A stretch of DNA of 64,000 nucleotides from positions 4,583,979-4,647,978 of the forward strand of contig JAUPFP010000003.1 of assembly GCA_036925085.1 (NCBI GenBank), given 5' to 3'. The stretch is from Brachycybe producta (Eukaryota > Arthropoda > Diplopoda > Playtdesmida > Andrognathidae). The notes beneath the pieces were generated by a model. It searched no databases. It was not told the DNA's origin and saw only the letters and a list, made by a program, of their open reading frames with translations. The first letter of the stretch is position 1; the number at the start of each line of letters is the position of its first letter. The translations under genes were made by a program, and so were the position numbers. Below are positions 33,808-42,660 of this stretch, in pieces.

Positions 33808-35985
33808 ATGCCAGGTAGAGGCTCATGGAGAGGAGGCAGAATGATGTCTGCCTCTTCTAGTGAAGATGAGACGGAGAGTGGAACGGCGGGGACCGCTGAA
33901 CCCCTCTCTCAATCTACCTGCCAGCTACAAAGGGCGGGCGCCGCCAGTGCGCCAGTAACGAGAAGAGAGTCGCCAAACATAATAGATAGGCGCCGCACCT
34001 CCTCCGAACCGGAGAATTTTCACCGGCGTGGGGAGAAGCGCCTAAAAGCAAGCTTCAAGCGACCTGCCAATGTCGGGCGCGAAGGGAAGCCTGCTGCTCC
34101 AAGCAGCATCGTCCCCTTCGACGTCACGACATCAAAACACTACTGGGAGGAGCGGGAAGACCGCATCGATATCAACCTCATGGCATGGGGGGTTAACCAG
34201 GCGTTCCGCGATAGCATCGCGCCTGGTCAACCCATTCCGGGTGGAGCTGAAGCAAGAGGGAAGCGTGGGGGAGGTGGATCTGTGCCCTCCCCCCTCGAAG
34301 ACCTCCACTTGGAGATGCAGAGGGAGGCTGCCCTTCGCCAGGCAGCCAGAGATAAAAAGGAAGGGGAGGACAATCTGGCGTACCTCCGTGCGGTTTGCGC
34401 CCGCCTTGTCGAGCTGGGCTTACCGTGTACGGCGCAACTCCCGAAGGAGGAGCTCCTGCAAATCGAGGCCCGACTCCAAGAAGCCGCCCAAGTTACGTCA
34501 TCGGCCACGTCATCACCTCCATCCTCAAACTCGCCAGCAACCCTGACAACTGGCCTCTCCACATCTCCTTCTCCACCCATAACGCCACCAGAGCCTTTCC
34601 AACACTGCTCACCGGTGCCGTCAATTACTCCGCCGCCTCCTCCTCATACACCATTATCGTCACCACCAACCTCCCGATGTGCCACGCCTCCACGCAGCGA
34701 GACCGCCACACCCACTCCGACTCCAAAGCTACCTTCCATAGTGGTGGTTCCCCAACCTGTTCGTGTTCAGGTTCCCACTGGGGCTCGCCCCAAGGAGCCT
34801 CAACAGTCCTACAGGGGCCACCACTCTACTCGAGACTCTCTTCAACGGCCACAACCACGTCGCTCTTCGCCACGTGGTTCCCATCTTTCGCCCCGACGCC
34901 GACCCGACGGAAGAAGTCAGCAGGAACAACGTGGTTCCTCTGGACGCGGCCCTCCGCCGCGTAATAACTTCGACCCAAGGGTCAGGCAAGACCTACAGGA
35001 TCACCGAGTCCAACTGGACCGCGACCATCGCTACGAAACTCGGGGCCCTCCTACTCGGGTCCCGCATCGCTCTCCTCCTCCGCCACCTCCGGGCCGCCCT
35101 TCTGGACAACCTACGCCTACACCTTTGATGCCGCCACCTTCCGCAGAGCGTGCCGCGTTCTTAAAAAAACAGAAGGCCATCACAAACCTTCTGCAAGACG
35201 TCATGCGACAGGGAGGTGACCACATGGAAGCACTGGGCCGTGCACCAGGAAGTGCCAAGCCACTGGAGGCGCTGAGCAGGAAGTCGGCATCGAAGCAACT
35301 ACGTCAGCGGGCCCGCGATATGGCCCGGTCCGCCTTGCGCCATGCCAGGCCTATCACGGGCGCATCAGTTTCTTTGGAACCTGCGGCTCCAACACCAGCC
35401 CGACCAGCCGCACCGCCCACTGTACCCCATGCCGGGGCTACTCTGGGGCGGTTACCGCTGGATCATCCGTTCCGTGCAGCCACCTCCGGCGAGAGGTTGC
35501 TCAACAATCGGTGGGTCACTTGGCAGCGCGAAGTGCGCTCTGCCAACACCCTTTACATAGGACACTTCTCTTTGGAGGAAGGGTTTCCCCGTCTGGACCT
35601 CCCTCCCCGGGAGCGATATGTCGTGGGACTCTCCCGCCTAACAAGTGTCCTCATCACCATCGTCTTCCCAAGAAGACGGATTGTTGAAACCACCAGTTTC
35701 GCCGGAGATGCCATCGATGAAGCCACGGAAGCCCTTTTGGGAGCTTTCGTCAACTCCGTCTTTAGACTGCCAGCTGGACAGACGTTCCGTACCAGCCGTC
35801 ACTACATGCCGGAACCGGATCCTCGTTACCGAATCGCCGTCTTATGGGACGCCGCTTGGGCTACACTGTACAACAAGCGGTCCTCCCGCAAGATTATCGG
35901 GGACCGGGACATCTTCAATATCTTCCACCGGGATCTACCTGACGACCAGGGACAATGGCTGTCTGCCGCATCCAGCTACCGATGA
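33808..35985 (+). CDS. Second ORF of the LTR element, unknown family
   Basis: 725 codons, intact. I do not recognise the family. N-terminus 1-100 is Ser/Glu/Arg-rich and disordered. Residues 101-135 look folded (HYWEEREDRIDINLMAWGVN). 163-228 is strongly helical and charged. 229-445 is Pro/Ser/Thr- then Arg/Pro/Gln-rich. 446-512 is a basic helix-rich segment. 546-725 looks globular, with hydrophobic strands (YVVGLSRLTSVLITIVFP, YRIAVLWDAAWATLYNK). I see no zinc finger, no DDE or YXDD catalytic motif, no signal peptide and no membrane segment, so an envelope role is unlikely. It sits between gag-protease and the 3' LTR. It could be a captured host gene or a nucleic-acid-binding accessory protein. 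The start is the first ATG after the spacer hairpin, with A at -3. Confidence 0.8.
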   Translation: MPGRGSWRGGRMMSASSSEDETESGTAGTAEPLSQSTCQLQRAGAASAPVTRRESPNIIDRRRTSSEPENFHRRGEKRLKASFKRPANVGREGKPAAPSSIVPFDVTTSKHYWEEREDRIDINLMAWGVNQAFRDSIAPGQPIPGGAEARGKRGGGGSVPSPLEDLHLEMQREAALRQAARDKKEGEDNLAYLRAVCARLVELGLPCTAQLPKEELLQIEARLQEAAQVTSSATSSPPSSNSPATLTTGLSTSPSPPITPPEPFQHCSPVPSITPPPPPHTPLSSPPTSRCATPPRSETATPTPTPKLPSIVVVPQPVRVQVPTGARPKEPQQSYRGHHSTRDSLQRPQPRRSSPRGSHLSPRRRPDGRSQQEQRGSSGRGPPPRNNFDPRVRQDLQDHRVQLDRDHRYETRGPPTRVPHRSPPPPPPGRPSGQPTPTPLMPPPSAERAAFLKKQKAITNLLQDVMRQGGDHMEALGRAPGSAKPLEALSRKSASKQLRQRARDMARSALRHARPITGASVSLEPAAPTPARPAAPPTVPHAGATLGRLPLDHPFRAATSGERLLNNRWVTWQREVRSANTLYIGHFSLEEGFPRLDLPPRERYVVGLSRLTSVLITIVFPRRRIVETTSFAGDAIDEATEALLGAFVNSVFRLPAGQTFRTSRHYMPEPDPRYRIAVLWDAAWATLYNKRSSRKIIGDRDIFNIFHRDLPDDQGQWLSAASSYR
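34395..35128 (+). other. Overlapping alternative reading frames inside the second ORF
   Basis: Two other plus-strand frames stay open while the main frame is low-complexity: 34395-34964 (189 codons) and 34763-35128 (121 codons). Their translations, such as VITSILKLASNPDNWPLHIS and TQGSGKTYRITESNWTATIA, have balanced, globular-looking composition, whereas the main frame there is Pro/Ser/Arg-rich. This may be overprinting, or the trace of an older frame. There is no start or expression evidence, so I do not call a gene. Confidence 0.3.
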
Positions 35986-36387
35986 GGCCAGGTCCGGCGG
36001 GATTACCCCCCGTACGGTTCATGGACCCAGGATCCTCCCCACCCTCCGCAGCAGGGATAGCTGCGCGCCACATGTACTCATGTGGTTGCCACCCATCCGG
36101 GTGGCATTATCGAAAAATTTATAAAAAAATAAAATACGTTGCAACTGTTCTTTTCTTTTTAGATTTCAATAGCGGCTCGCCACTCAGCGAGCATTAATTA
36201 TCTTTGTTTTATGTTTTCAGCCTTTTCCAATTTTTAAGGGCGCTGACACTTCGGTGCCAGTGCCTTTCCATAACCACCTCTGTACACGGTAAGTCCTCAG
36301 CCACCCATGTCTCCCCGCTGCGTAACTTGAAAACCTTCCACCCTTGGCTGGAGTACGAGGACGTACTCCAAGCAAAGTTGGAGGGTA
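35986..36387 (+). other. 3' untranslated part and weak polypurine tract
   Basis: No ORF. Just before the 3' LTR the sequence is AGCAAAGTTGGAGGGTA, a poor polypurine tract; plus-strand DNA priming is assumed to start here. CAATAGCGGCTCGC/AGCGAGCATTA near 36170-36196 forms a small inverted pair. Confidence 0.5.
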
Positions 36388-37074
36388 TGTAACACCCTGT
36401 AAATCGTGATCCCGCCAAAACCATAGCCTGGGGGGTAAACAACTCTCAACCGTCCCTCCCTCCTCTCTGACTTACCTTTCTGACTCATGCCCAAGTGGCG
36501 GATTGATACATAAAGGACCATGGTCACTTGGACCTGGTTACACCTCGCAGGTGTACACAGGTCCAAGGTATAAAAGGACCATGTTCCTCTTTGTTCCTCA
36601 GTTCTTTCCTTTGCCTGTTTTTGAGATAAATTCCAAATCAATGGGCCTGAGGATTCACCGTTAGTATATTACTATTCACCCTTGTATCTGTACTTCTTAC
36701 AAGGAATGAATAAAAGTGTTGTAACAAGAAGTAGCGTTGTCTTTATGTCTCTGTAAATAACTTCTCTTCAGAGGCCGGAGGTTTCATAGGGCAGGAGCTA
36801 TACGATTCTCAGCAGCTACAACATCTTCTCTAGTCGGAATACCGATGGAGAAGATGTATATCAGCATCAACCGGAAGAGAGAGAGATGGCCGCCACTCTC
36901 CTGCATCGATTTCACCACCATGCAGAAGAGTGGCTACAATCTATCTCCATCCAGCTCTCTCTACAGCTCGGATCTTCTCTGTGCAGGTGTCATACTGCTC
37001 AGAGAAGAAACGAAAAGTAGAAAATGTCATCTAAAGGTTGGTAATAAAATATTGGTTGATGTCAAAAGCTCACA
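36388..37074 (+). repeat. 3' LTR
   Basis: 687 bp, identical to the 5' LTR apart from one base that I could see. Ends CTCACA and is followed by the AACA duplication. Confidence 0.95.
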
Positions 37075-37135
37075 AACAGAAAATAATTACGAACACATAT
37101 GTAAGCCTACAACTGCATAGGAGAGGAATGCTTAA

Positions 37136-37765
37136 GAGGCTACACATCACAAAATTACTTCGAAAAATCTCCGCAAAGAGCGCTAGCATCGTTTTTCTAT
37201 TGAGCCCATAGACCCAATGTTAAAGAGAAAAAAAACCGTTTATTTTTAACGTTATTTTTCATATTTAAAGTTGTCCAATATTAAGTTTTCAAAGTGCAAT
37301 GTGCACCTTAAATATAATGCTAATCGAGTGATAGAATGACAAAAAATTAGTAAGTGCGGTTCTATTTTTAAAAAGTATTTCAAAATCGCGAATTTCTAAC
37401 GCTTATGTTAAATTAAAATGCTCGTAAAAATACTTAAAAATAATATTAAAAAAACCACAATTAAACCACAGCGAAGCCAACACATTGGCGAACGTGCTGA
37501 TTTATTTCTCGATTTTTAAAATTTTTAGGTATTTTTACGAGCATTTTAATGGATGTTTTTTTTTCTTACGAGCGCGTACTCTATGGAGTTAGAAATTCGC
37601 GATTTTGAAATACTTTTTTAAAAATAGAACCGCACTTACCAATTTTTTTGTCATCCTATCACTCGATCAGCATTATATTTAAGGTGCACGTTGCACACTT
37701 TGAAAACTTAATATTGAACAACTTTAAATATGAAAAATAAACATATTGCCGCCTCGACTGTGTTG
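37136..37765. mobile_element. TTAA palindromic element F7, right end missing
   Basis: TTAA at 37132-37135, then GAGGCTACACATCACAAAAT. It stops after CATATTGCCGCCTCGACTGT, lacking the last ~100 bp. It lies 57 bp from the LTR element. Confidence 0.75.
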
Positions 37766-38350
37766 TATTAGTCATAGAAAGATACAAAAGGCATTATAGA
37801 GGCTACGAAGAATCTCAAGCTCTCAAGAGCTCTCTTTTTCAAGTTTGAATTTGGCAGGAATTTTCTCATGTTTTCCTTTATCACCAACAGATGTCGCTAT
37901 ACATTCTTTTGTTGCCAAAGCTGTCATTTATCAAGAAAATACAGTACTAACATAATATATTGACGGTATGAGATTATTACACAGCTCGTAAACAGATAAA
38001 CTCTGTTATAGTGACATCTGGTGGTAAAACGACAACTCGGCTATAACGTCAAAATGATGGCAATAAAAAATAATTCCTATATAACGTCACTTTCTACCCT
38101 AGCTAGAACAAAAATTTCTACGTTTTTATTTATGTTTTCGTTGGTCTTCATAAAATTTTATGATTAGCCTTGAGGTTTTTTTTGTCATTAAATGTAAAAC
38201 TCAATCCTATTATTTCTCATAAAAACATGTGTAAAATTAAAAAAGGGTGTCCATAAAGTCTTTCACTGATTACAAAAATCCACTGTACACAAATTATGCA
38301 AAGTACAAGAAAACGGTTTCTCAACTATTTGTAGCAACACTCATAAAGTA
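37766..38350. other. No gene; small inverted pair
   Basis: CACCAACAGATGTCGCTATA (about 37883-37902) and an imperfect complement TATAGTGACATCTGGTGGT (about 38007-38025) suggest a small MITE. Otherwise AT-rich. Confidence 0.4.
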
Positions 38351-38960
38351 CTAGTGGGGTAACGCGTCATAAATGACGGGAGCCAAATTCACAGGCTATT
38401 GTGCACAGCATTAGAATTTCTTTTCCATCGACCCTTTTATGACGTCAGACCAAGTAACAAACCAATTAGAAATTGATGATGTTCATAAAAAGGTCGGAGC
38501 AAAAGAAATTCTAATGCTGGGCACAATTGCCCATGATAAATTCTAGTTTCATTTTACTACTATTATCCCCTCCCCCTTTTTTATATTTGAAAGAGAAAAT
38601 GAGCTTTTCATTTTTTTCTGGTGTGCGCATGCGCGTCGTTTGTCCCTTTTTGTACTCCTTTCATTTCAATTTCAGTTTTCCCCTCCCCCTTTTTCCCCCT
38701 CCACGTTTCTCTCTCTCTCTCCCCTCCCCTTTCCAACCTTTTCCCCTCCCCTCTCCAATTTAATATCATGGGATTTTTGAATGGGGAAAGCGCAACATAA
38801 TGTTGACCTTGAGAAAAAAAAAAGCGATTCATTTAAATGTATATAAATTCCGATGTGCTTACGCGTTTTTGTCCTTGTTTGCACAGCGTTACACATACAC
38901 GGAATGAAGGAAGGAAGTAAAGACAGACGGGGCTTAATATATACATATATAATTTTTCCT
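38351..38960 (-). mobile_element. Non-autonomous Helitron, copy H5
   Basis: On the minus strand it ends with the GTCATTTATGACGCG hairpin variant, then TTACCCCACTAG|T. It contains foldback M6 (38407-38521) at the same internal site as H1, the GTGCGCATGCGCGTC segment, AACATCGG/CCGATGTGCTTACG-like body and a short ATATATACATATATA at the 5' side. Confidence 0.75.
38407..38521. mobile_element. MULE-like foldback M6 inside Helitron H5
   Basis: Arms AGCATTAGAATTTCTTTT and complement. The core is shortened compared with M4 or M5. Confidence 0.7.
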
Positions 38961-39753
38961 GCCCGGTTTTCCAGCCCTGTAAACAGTCCAGACGAATTTT
39001 GTTTATGAATTTTTACGAATTCCTTTATCGCCCCGTCAATAACTCTATCCCACCCACTCAAAAATGCGTTGCCCTTTATTCTACAATGCAACAGGGATTT
39101 ATTATTATTATTATTATAATTATTATTTCAAATGCAATTTTTCAGTGGCTCTTATTTCTGAACTCTTATCTGTTCCCGTTTGTAAACAGAGACTAAATAT
39201 AACCGAAGAATAAAGAATACCAAATAGCATTAAGATCATTTCATACAAAAAAAAAGCAAAAGTAACACGTACAGAACCGAATCCAGATTGTAGCTGAACT
39301 CTCCCCTACCCCCTGCCAATACTAGTTAGTAGTACCATTCTCCTACCACCACTTTGAATAAATACAATCCTCGTTTATTAAATGTTAAAGGTCTTTTTTA
39401 TTTATTAAGACTCGAAAAACAAGAAAGGGATTGGAGCAACGGAATTCACAAATAACTTCAAAGAATGTCCAAAAGGAATGTTTATTATATTAGCAAACAC
39501 GCGCACGGATAAAATGTCTATATAGACAAGATAGCAAGAATGGGCACACAAAACTGAAACACACGCGCACCCCCCCCCCCCCCTTTCAACCATAAAACCA
39601 TTTTCAAAGTTATTTTTCATTGACATACTTCAAATTGAAAAGGAACCATTCATTTTTGGTTGGATTTCACATTTTAAGAAGATATTTAAATATTAAAAAA
39701 AGCTTTCAAATGTGAGTCAATTGATTATTATTTCCCTTTCAGCTGTAGTTGTC
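38961..39753. other. No gene recognised
   Basis: AT-rich, with an ATT trinucleotide tract near 39098-39128 and a C run near 39568-39581. No supported ORF. Confidence 0.45.
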
Positions 39754-40515
39754 ATAGGCTGCATTCACAAAGTTACTTAGAAAAATCTCCGCAAAGAGCG
39801 CTAGTATCGTTTTTCTATTGAGCCCATAGACAATATGTTTATTTTACATATTTAAAATTGTCCAATTTGGATGGTTCAAAGTGCAACGTGCACTTTAAAT
39901 ACGCTCGTATTATGTTTATCTAGTGATAGGAAAGATTGTGAAGGGAATTGGAAGGTGATTGGAAAGTGTGCGTGCTTGTATTTTTTTTTTTAATTTCAAA
40001 AACGCGAATTTTTAACTTATGTTAAACTTCATTAAAATGTTCATAAAAATACCTAAAAATAATTTTTTAAAAAAACAACCACAACAAAATTAGCACGTGC
40101 AAAAATGTGTTGGCTTCACTGTGGTTTACTTTATAGAATTTTATTTTTTAAAAAAAATTATTTTTAGGTATTTTTATTAACATTTTAATAGTTGTCTTTT
40201 CTTACTCAATAGTTTAACACAAAAGGCATTTAGAAATCGGGACGAACTTCAGTTGGCTCCGCCCTTTTTATGACGACCGGCAACTTCTAATTGGTTTGTT
40301 GTGTGGTTCGACGTCGAAAAGGGCGGAGCATGCGACTTCAGACTACATAACCAACCAATTAGAAGTTGCGTTCGTCATAAAAAGGGCGGATCCAACTGAA
40401 GTTCGTCCCGATTTCTAAATGCCTGTTTTGACATAAGAGTTAAAAAGTCGCCATTTTTTAATTTATTTTTTTTTAAAAATCTTCTGACGTTTAAAGTGCA
40501 CATTGCACTTTGAAA
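39754..40515. mobile_element. TTAA-type palindromic element F8, degenerate, with nested M7
   Basis: Left end GGCTGCATTCACAAAGTTAC followed by CTCCGCAAAGAGCGCTAGTA. Internal landmarks are present in both arms, but the outermost right ~120 bp is missing. Foldback M7 is inserted near 40220. Confidence 0.65.
40220..40430. mobile_element. MULE-like foldback M7 nested in F8
   Basis: Arms GGCATTTAGAAATCGGGACG and complement around the shared core with GTGTGGTTCGACGTCGAAAA. It interrupts the GTTTAACATAAGAGTT segment of F8. Target duplication unclear. Confidence 0.75.
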
Positions 40516-40938
40516 AATAAACAGGCTAGAATGCAGACTCTTAAAAATCAAAACAAGCATCTAAAACTATTACCGGTCACACTTGAACTCTATCCTCTAA
40601 TCATTTTTTTTTACCAAAAGAAAACACATTTTTTCCGGTTACCTTAAAAATAACCGACGTTTCCAAACGACCAACCACAAAGAGCAATCATACACTGTAA
40701 AACCTTACACTATTACCTTCCTAGACTGGCAACTCCCAACATTTTGTGCTCGACAAGATATGCGGCGTCGTTTTCGAAACAGCGCCTCTAGCGAGAATAT
40801 GATAAATTAAATTTTGAACTGATGTTATGTTTAGGACGAGTTCATTTTGTAGCTATAGAGGGTGTATCTTAAGACTAAATTACCTACCAGAAGGTAATAA
40901 TATAAAAGAGAGACTTTCTTTTAAGATTTTACATACAG
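40516..40938. other. No gene recognised (possible intron)
   Basis: Non-repetitive AT-rich DNA leading to a pyrimidine-containing acceptor-like stretch before 40939. Confidence 0.35.
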
Positions 40939-41037
40939 ATGATACCACCAGACGGAGCTAGGCTCGCTTCTGTCAGCCTTAAAGCAGTTATGGAACGCCT
41001 TAACATGGAGAAGATGGGAAGTTGCCAGTTCAGGAAG
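40939..41037 (+). CDS. Candidate internal exon of an unidentified host gene
   Basis: A 99-bp segment preceded by TTTTACATACAG and followed by AAG|GTAAAA, matching splice acceptor and donor consensus. It is exactly 33 codons and open in one frame only; the other two have early stops. The peptide starts MIPPDGARLASVSLKAVMER and ends GSCQFRK. GC content is higher than the flanks and there is no repeat signature. I do not recognise the family. It could be chance; no second exon was found in the window. Confidence 0.3.
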
Positions 41038-41586
41038 GTAAAACGTTTCCAAATGCACCCCTTTTCCAGTCACCAGGAAATTATATTTTTAATCTAATAT
41101 GTAATTTCTAAATTGAATGATCATCCATCCATCCATCCGAGAAAAAAAGATAATTTTCCCATGAAAAACCAAAAAAAAAATATTTTTTTTTCTTGCTGAA
41201 GGTCTTAACCAATATGATATATTGCAATTACAAATTGAAAATATGGGTTACTGGGTCACATATAACTTATTTCTGAAGACTTACCCCTTTAAAATACAAG
41301 AGAGTACTTTGGAAAAACCTAGATAATATTTCACGTTATTCCACCTCCAAACTCAATCGTAATAAGATTAATATCACAGTGATCAAAGGGGTTTATAGAC
41401 CTCTTCTAATATCTAATAATTGTAAGAACTTCCTATCTGTTGTAACATATCAGATTAAAATAAATTAAATGACCCAGATCTCAGATCAAATTTAGATGAA
41501 GAAGTAAAAAGAAAGAAAGAAAAAAAATGAATTTCGAAAAGTTCGAAAACATCCACAAAATAAAAAGAAAACAAAACAAAATGTCA
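41038..41586. other. No gene recognised
   Basis: AT-rich with A and T runs near 41147-41191 and a short (ATCC)n near 41124-41137. Confidence 0.45.
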
Positions 41587-41594
41587 TTAAAGTA

Positions 41595-42430
41595 CTGAGC
41601 CCTGTAAAGGACATGCGAGATTTTTTTTTTTTAATCTCGACATGTCGACTTTTCCAGAATCTCAACATGTCGACTTTATTCTCTTCATGTCGACTTTATT
41701 CTCTTCATGTCGACTTTATTCTCTTCATGTCGACTTTATTCTCTTCACGTCGACTTTATTCTCTTCACGTCGACTTTATTCTCTTCACGTCGACTTTATT
41801 CTCTTCACGTCGACTTTATTCTCTTCACGTCGACTTTATTCTCTTCACGTCGACTTTATTCTCTTCACGTCGACTTTATTCTCTTCACGTCGACTTTATT
41901 CTCTTCACGTCGACTTTATTCTCTTCACGTCGACGTTGATCTCGACACGTCGACGTTGATCTCGACACGTCGACGTTGATCTCGACACGTCGACGTTGAT
42001 CTCGACACGTCGACGTTGATCTCGACACGTCGACGTTGATCTCGACACGTCGACGTTGATCTCGACACGTCGACGTTGATCTCGACACGTCGACGTTGAT
42101 CTCGACACGTCGACGTTGATCTCGACACGTCGACTTTGATCTCGACACGTCGACTTTATTCTCGACAACGTCGACTTTATTCTCGACACGTCGACTTTAT
42201 TCTCGACACGTCGACTTTATTCTCGACATGTCGACTTTAAATCTTTTATTCAGCAATTTCAATTATGCCATGTTGCATGCACCACACTCTAAATTATTGC
42301 AAGCGCCCTCTTGTAGCAGCAAATCTAATTATTAGAGTATGAGTAAGAGATTAAAAGTCGACATGTCGAGAATAAAGTCCACATGTCGAGATTTAAAAAA
42401 AATCTCTCATGTCCTTTACAGGGCTCCATA
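41595..42430. mobile_element. TIR element built around a 20-bp array
   Basis: Left end TGAGCCCTGTAAAGGACATG (41596) and right end (complement) TATGGAGCCCTGTAAAGGAC. The direct repeat TTAAAGTA flanks it at 41587-41594 and 42431-42438. Inside the ends come GAGATTTTTTTTTTTT / AAAAAAAATCTC and then the array. The non-array part (42240-42330) is unique. Non-coding. Confidence 0.75.
41640..42237. repeat. 20-bp minisatellite (about 30 units)
   Basis: Three blocks: CATGTCGACTTTATTCTCTT / CACGTCGACTTTATTCTCTT, then CACGTCGACGTTGATCTCGA, then CACGTCGACTTTATTCTCGA. Every unit has GTCGAC. Open frames of 67-108 codons (HVDFILFTSTLFSSRRLYSL and similar) are artefacts of the repeat. Confidence 0.95.
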
Positions 42431-42660
42431 TTAAAGTAACATAAGTCTATACTTCTTTTCTTTCTTTCAGAATGTAATAAATCGCTAAAAAGAAACAAAA
42501 GTAAACCAAGAAAAATAAGATTGGTGCTATTTTTAAAACACAAACATAAACACTCCCTCCTCCAAAAAGTTTACATAAAATAACAATAACAAGTCGTAAA
42601 AAAATCGTTTGAAATAGATTCGAATGTAACTAATCATTATTCTGAGTTACTCCAAGTGTT

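Larger units (their letters stand above)
26801..37074 (+). mobile_element. LTR retrotransposon: gag-protease plus unknown ORF, no pol
   Basis: 10,274 bp with two 687-bp LTRs differing by a single base that I can see (CACCCCC against CACCACC in the last third). A 4-bp duplication AACA flanks it at 26797-26800 and 37075-37078. Order: 5' LTR, primer site, 2.4-kb leader, gag-protease ORF, 1.5-kb spacer, second ORF, about 0.4 kb, 3' LTR. The gag and protease are of Ty3/Gypsy style. No reverse transcriptase, RNase H or integrase motif is present on either strand, so replication would depend on enzymes from another element. Its GC content is visibly higher than that of the flanks. Nearly identical LTRs and two intact long ORFs imply a very recent insertion. 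Confidence 0.93.

Noticed and set aside
33808-35985. Envelope gene
   Set aside because: No signal peptide, transmembrane segment or Cys pattern; the position alone is not enough.
36297-36641. Minus-strand ORF shared by both LTRs (also 26638-27054)
   Set aside because: Antisense to the LTR and different at its ends in the two places; no domain, so treated as a shadow.
41640-42237. CRISPR-like array of 20-bp repeats
   Set aside because: There are no spacers; units are directly tandem, and the context is a eukaryotic TIR element.
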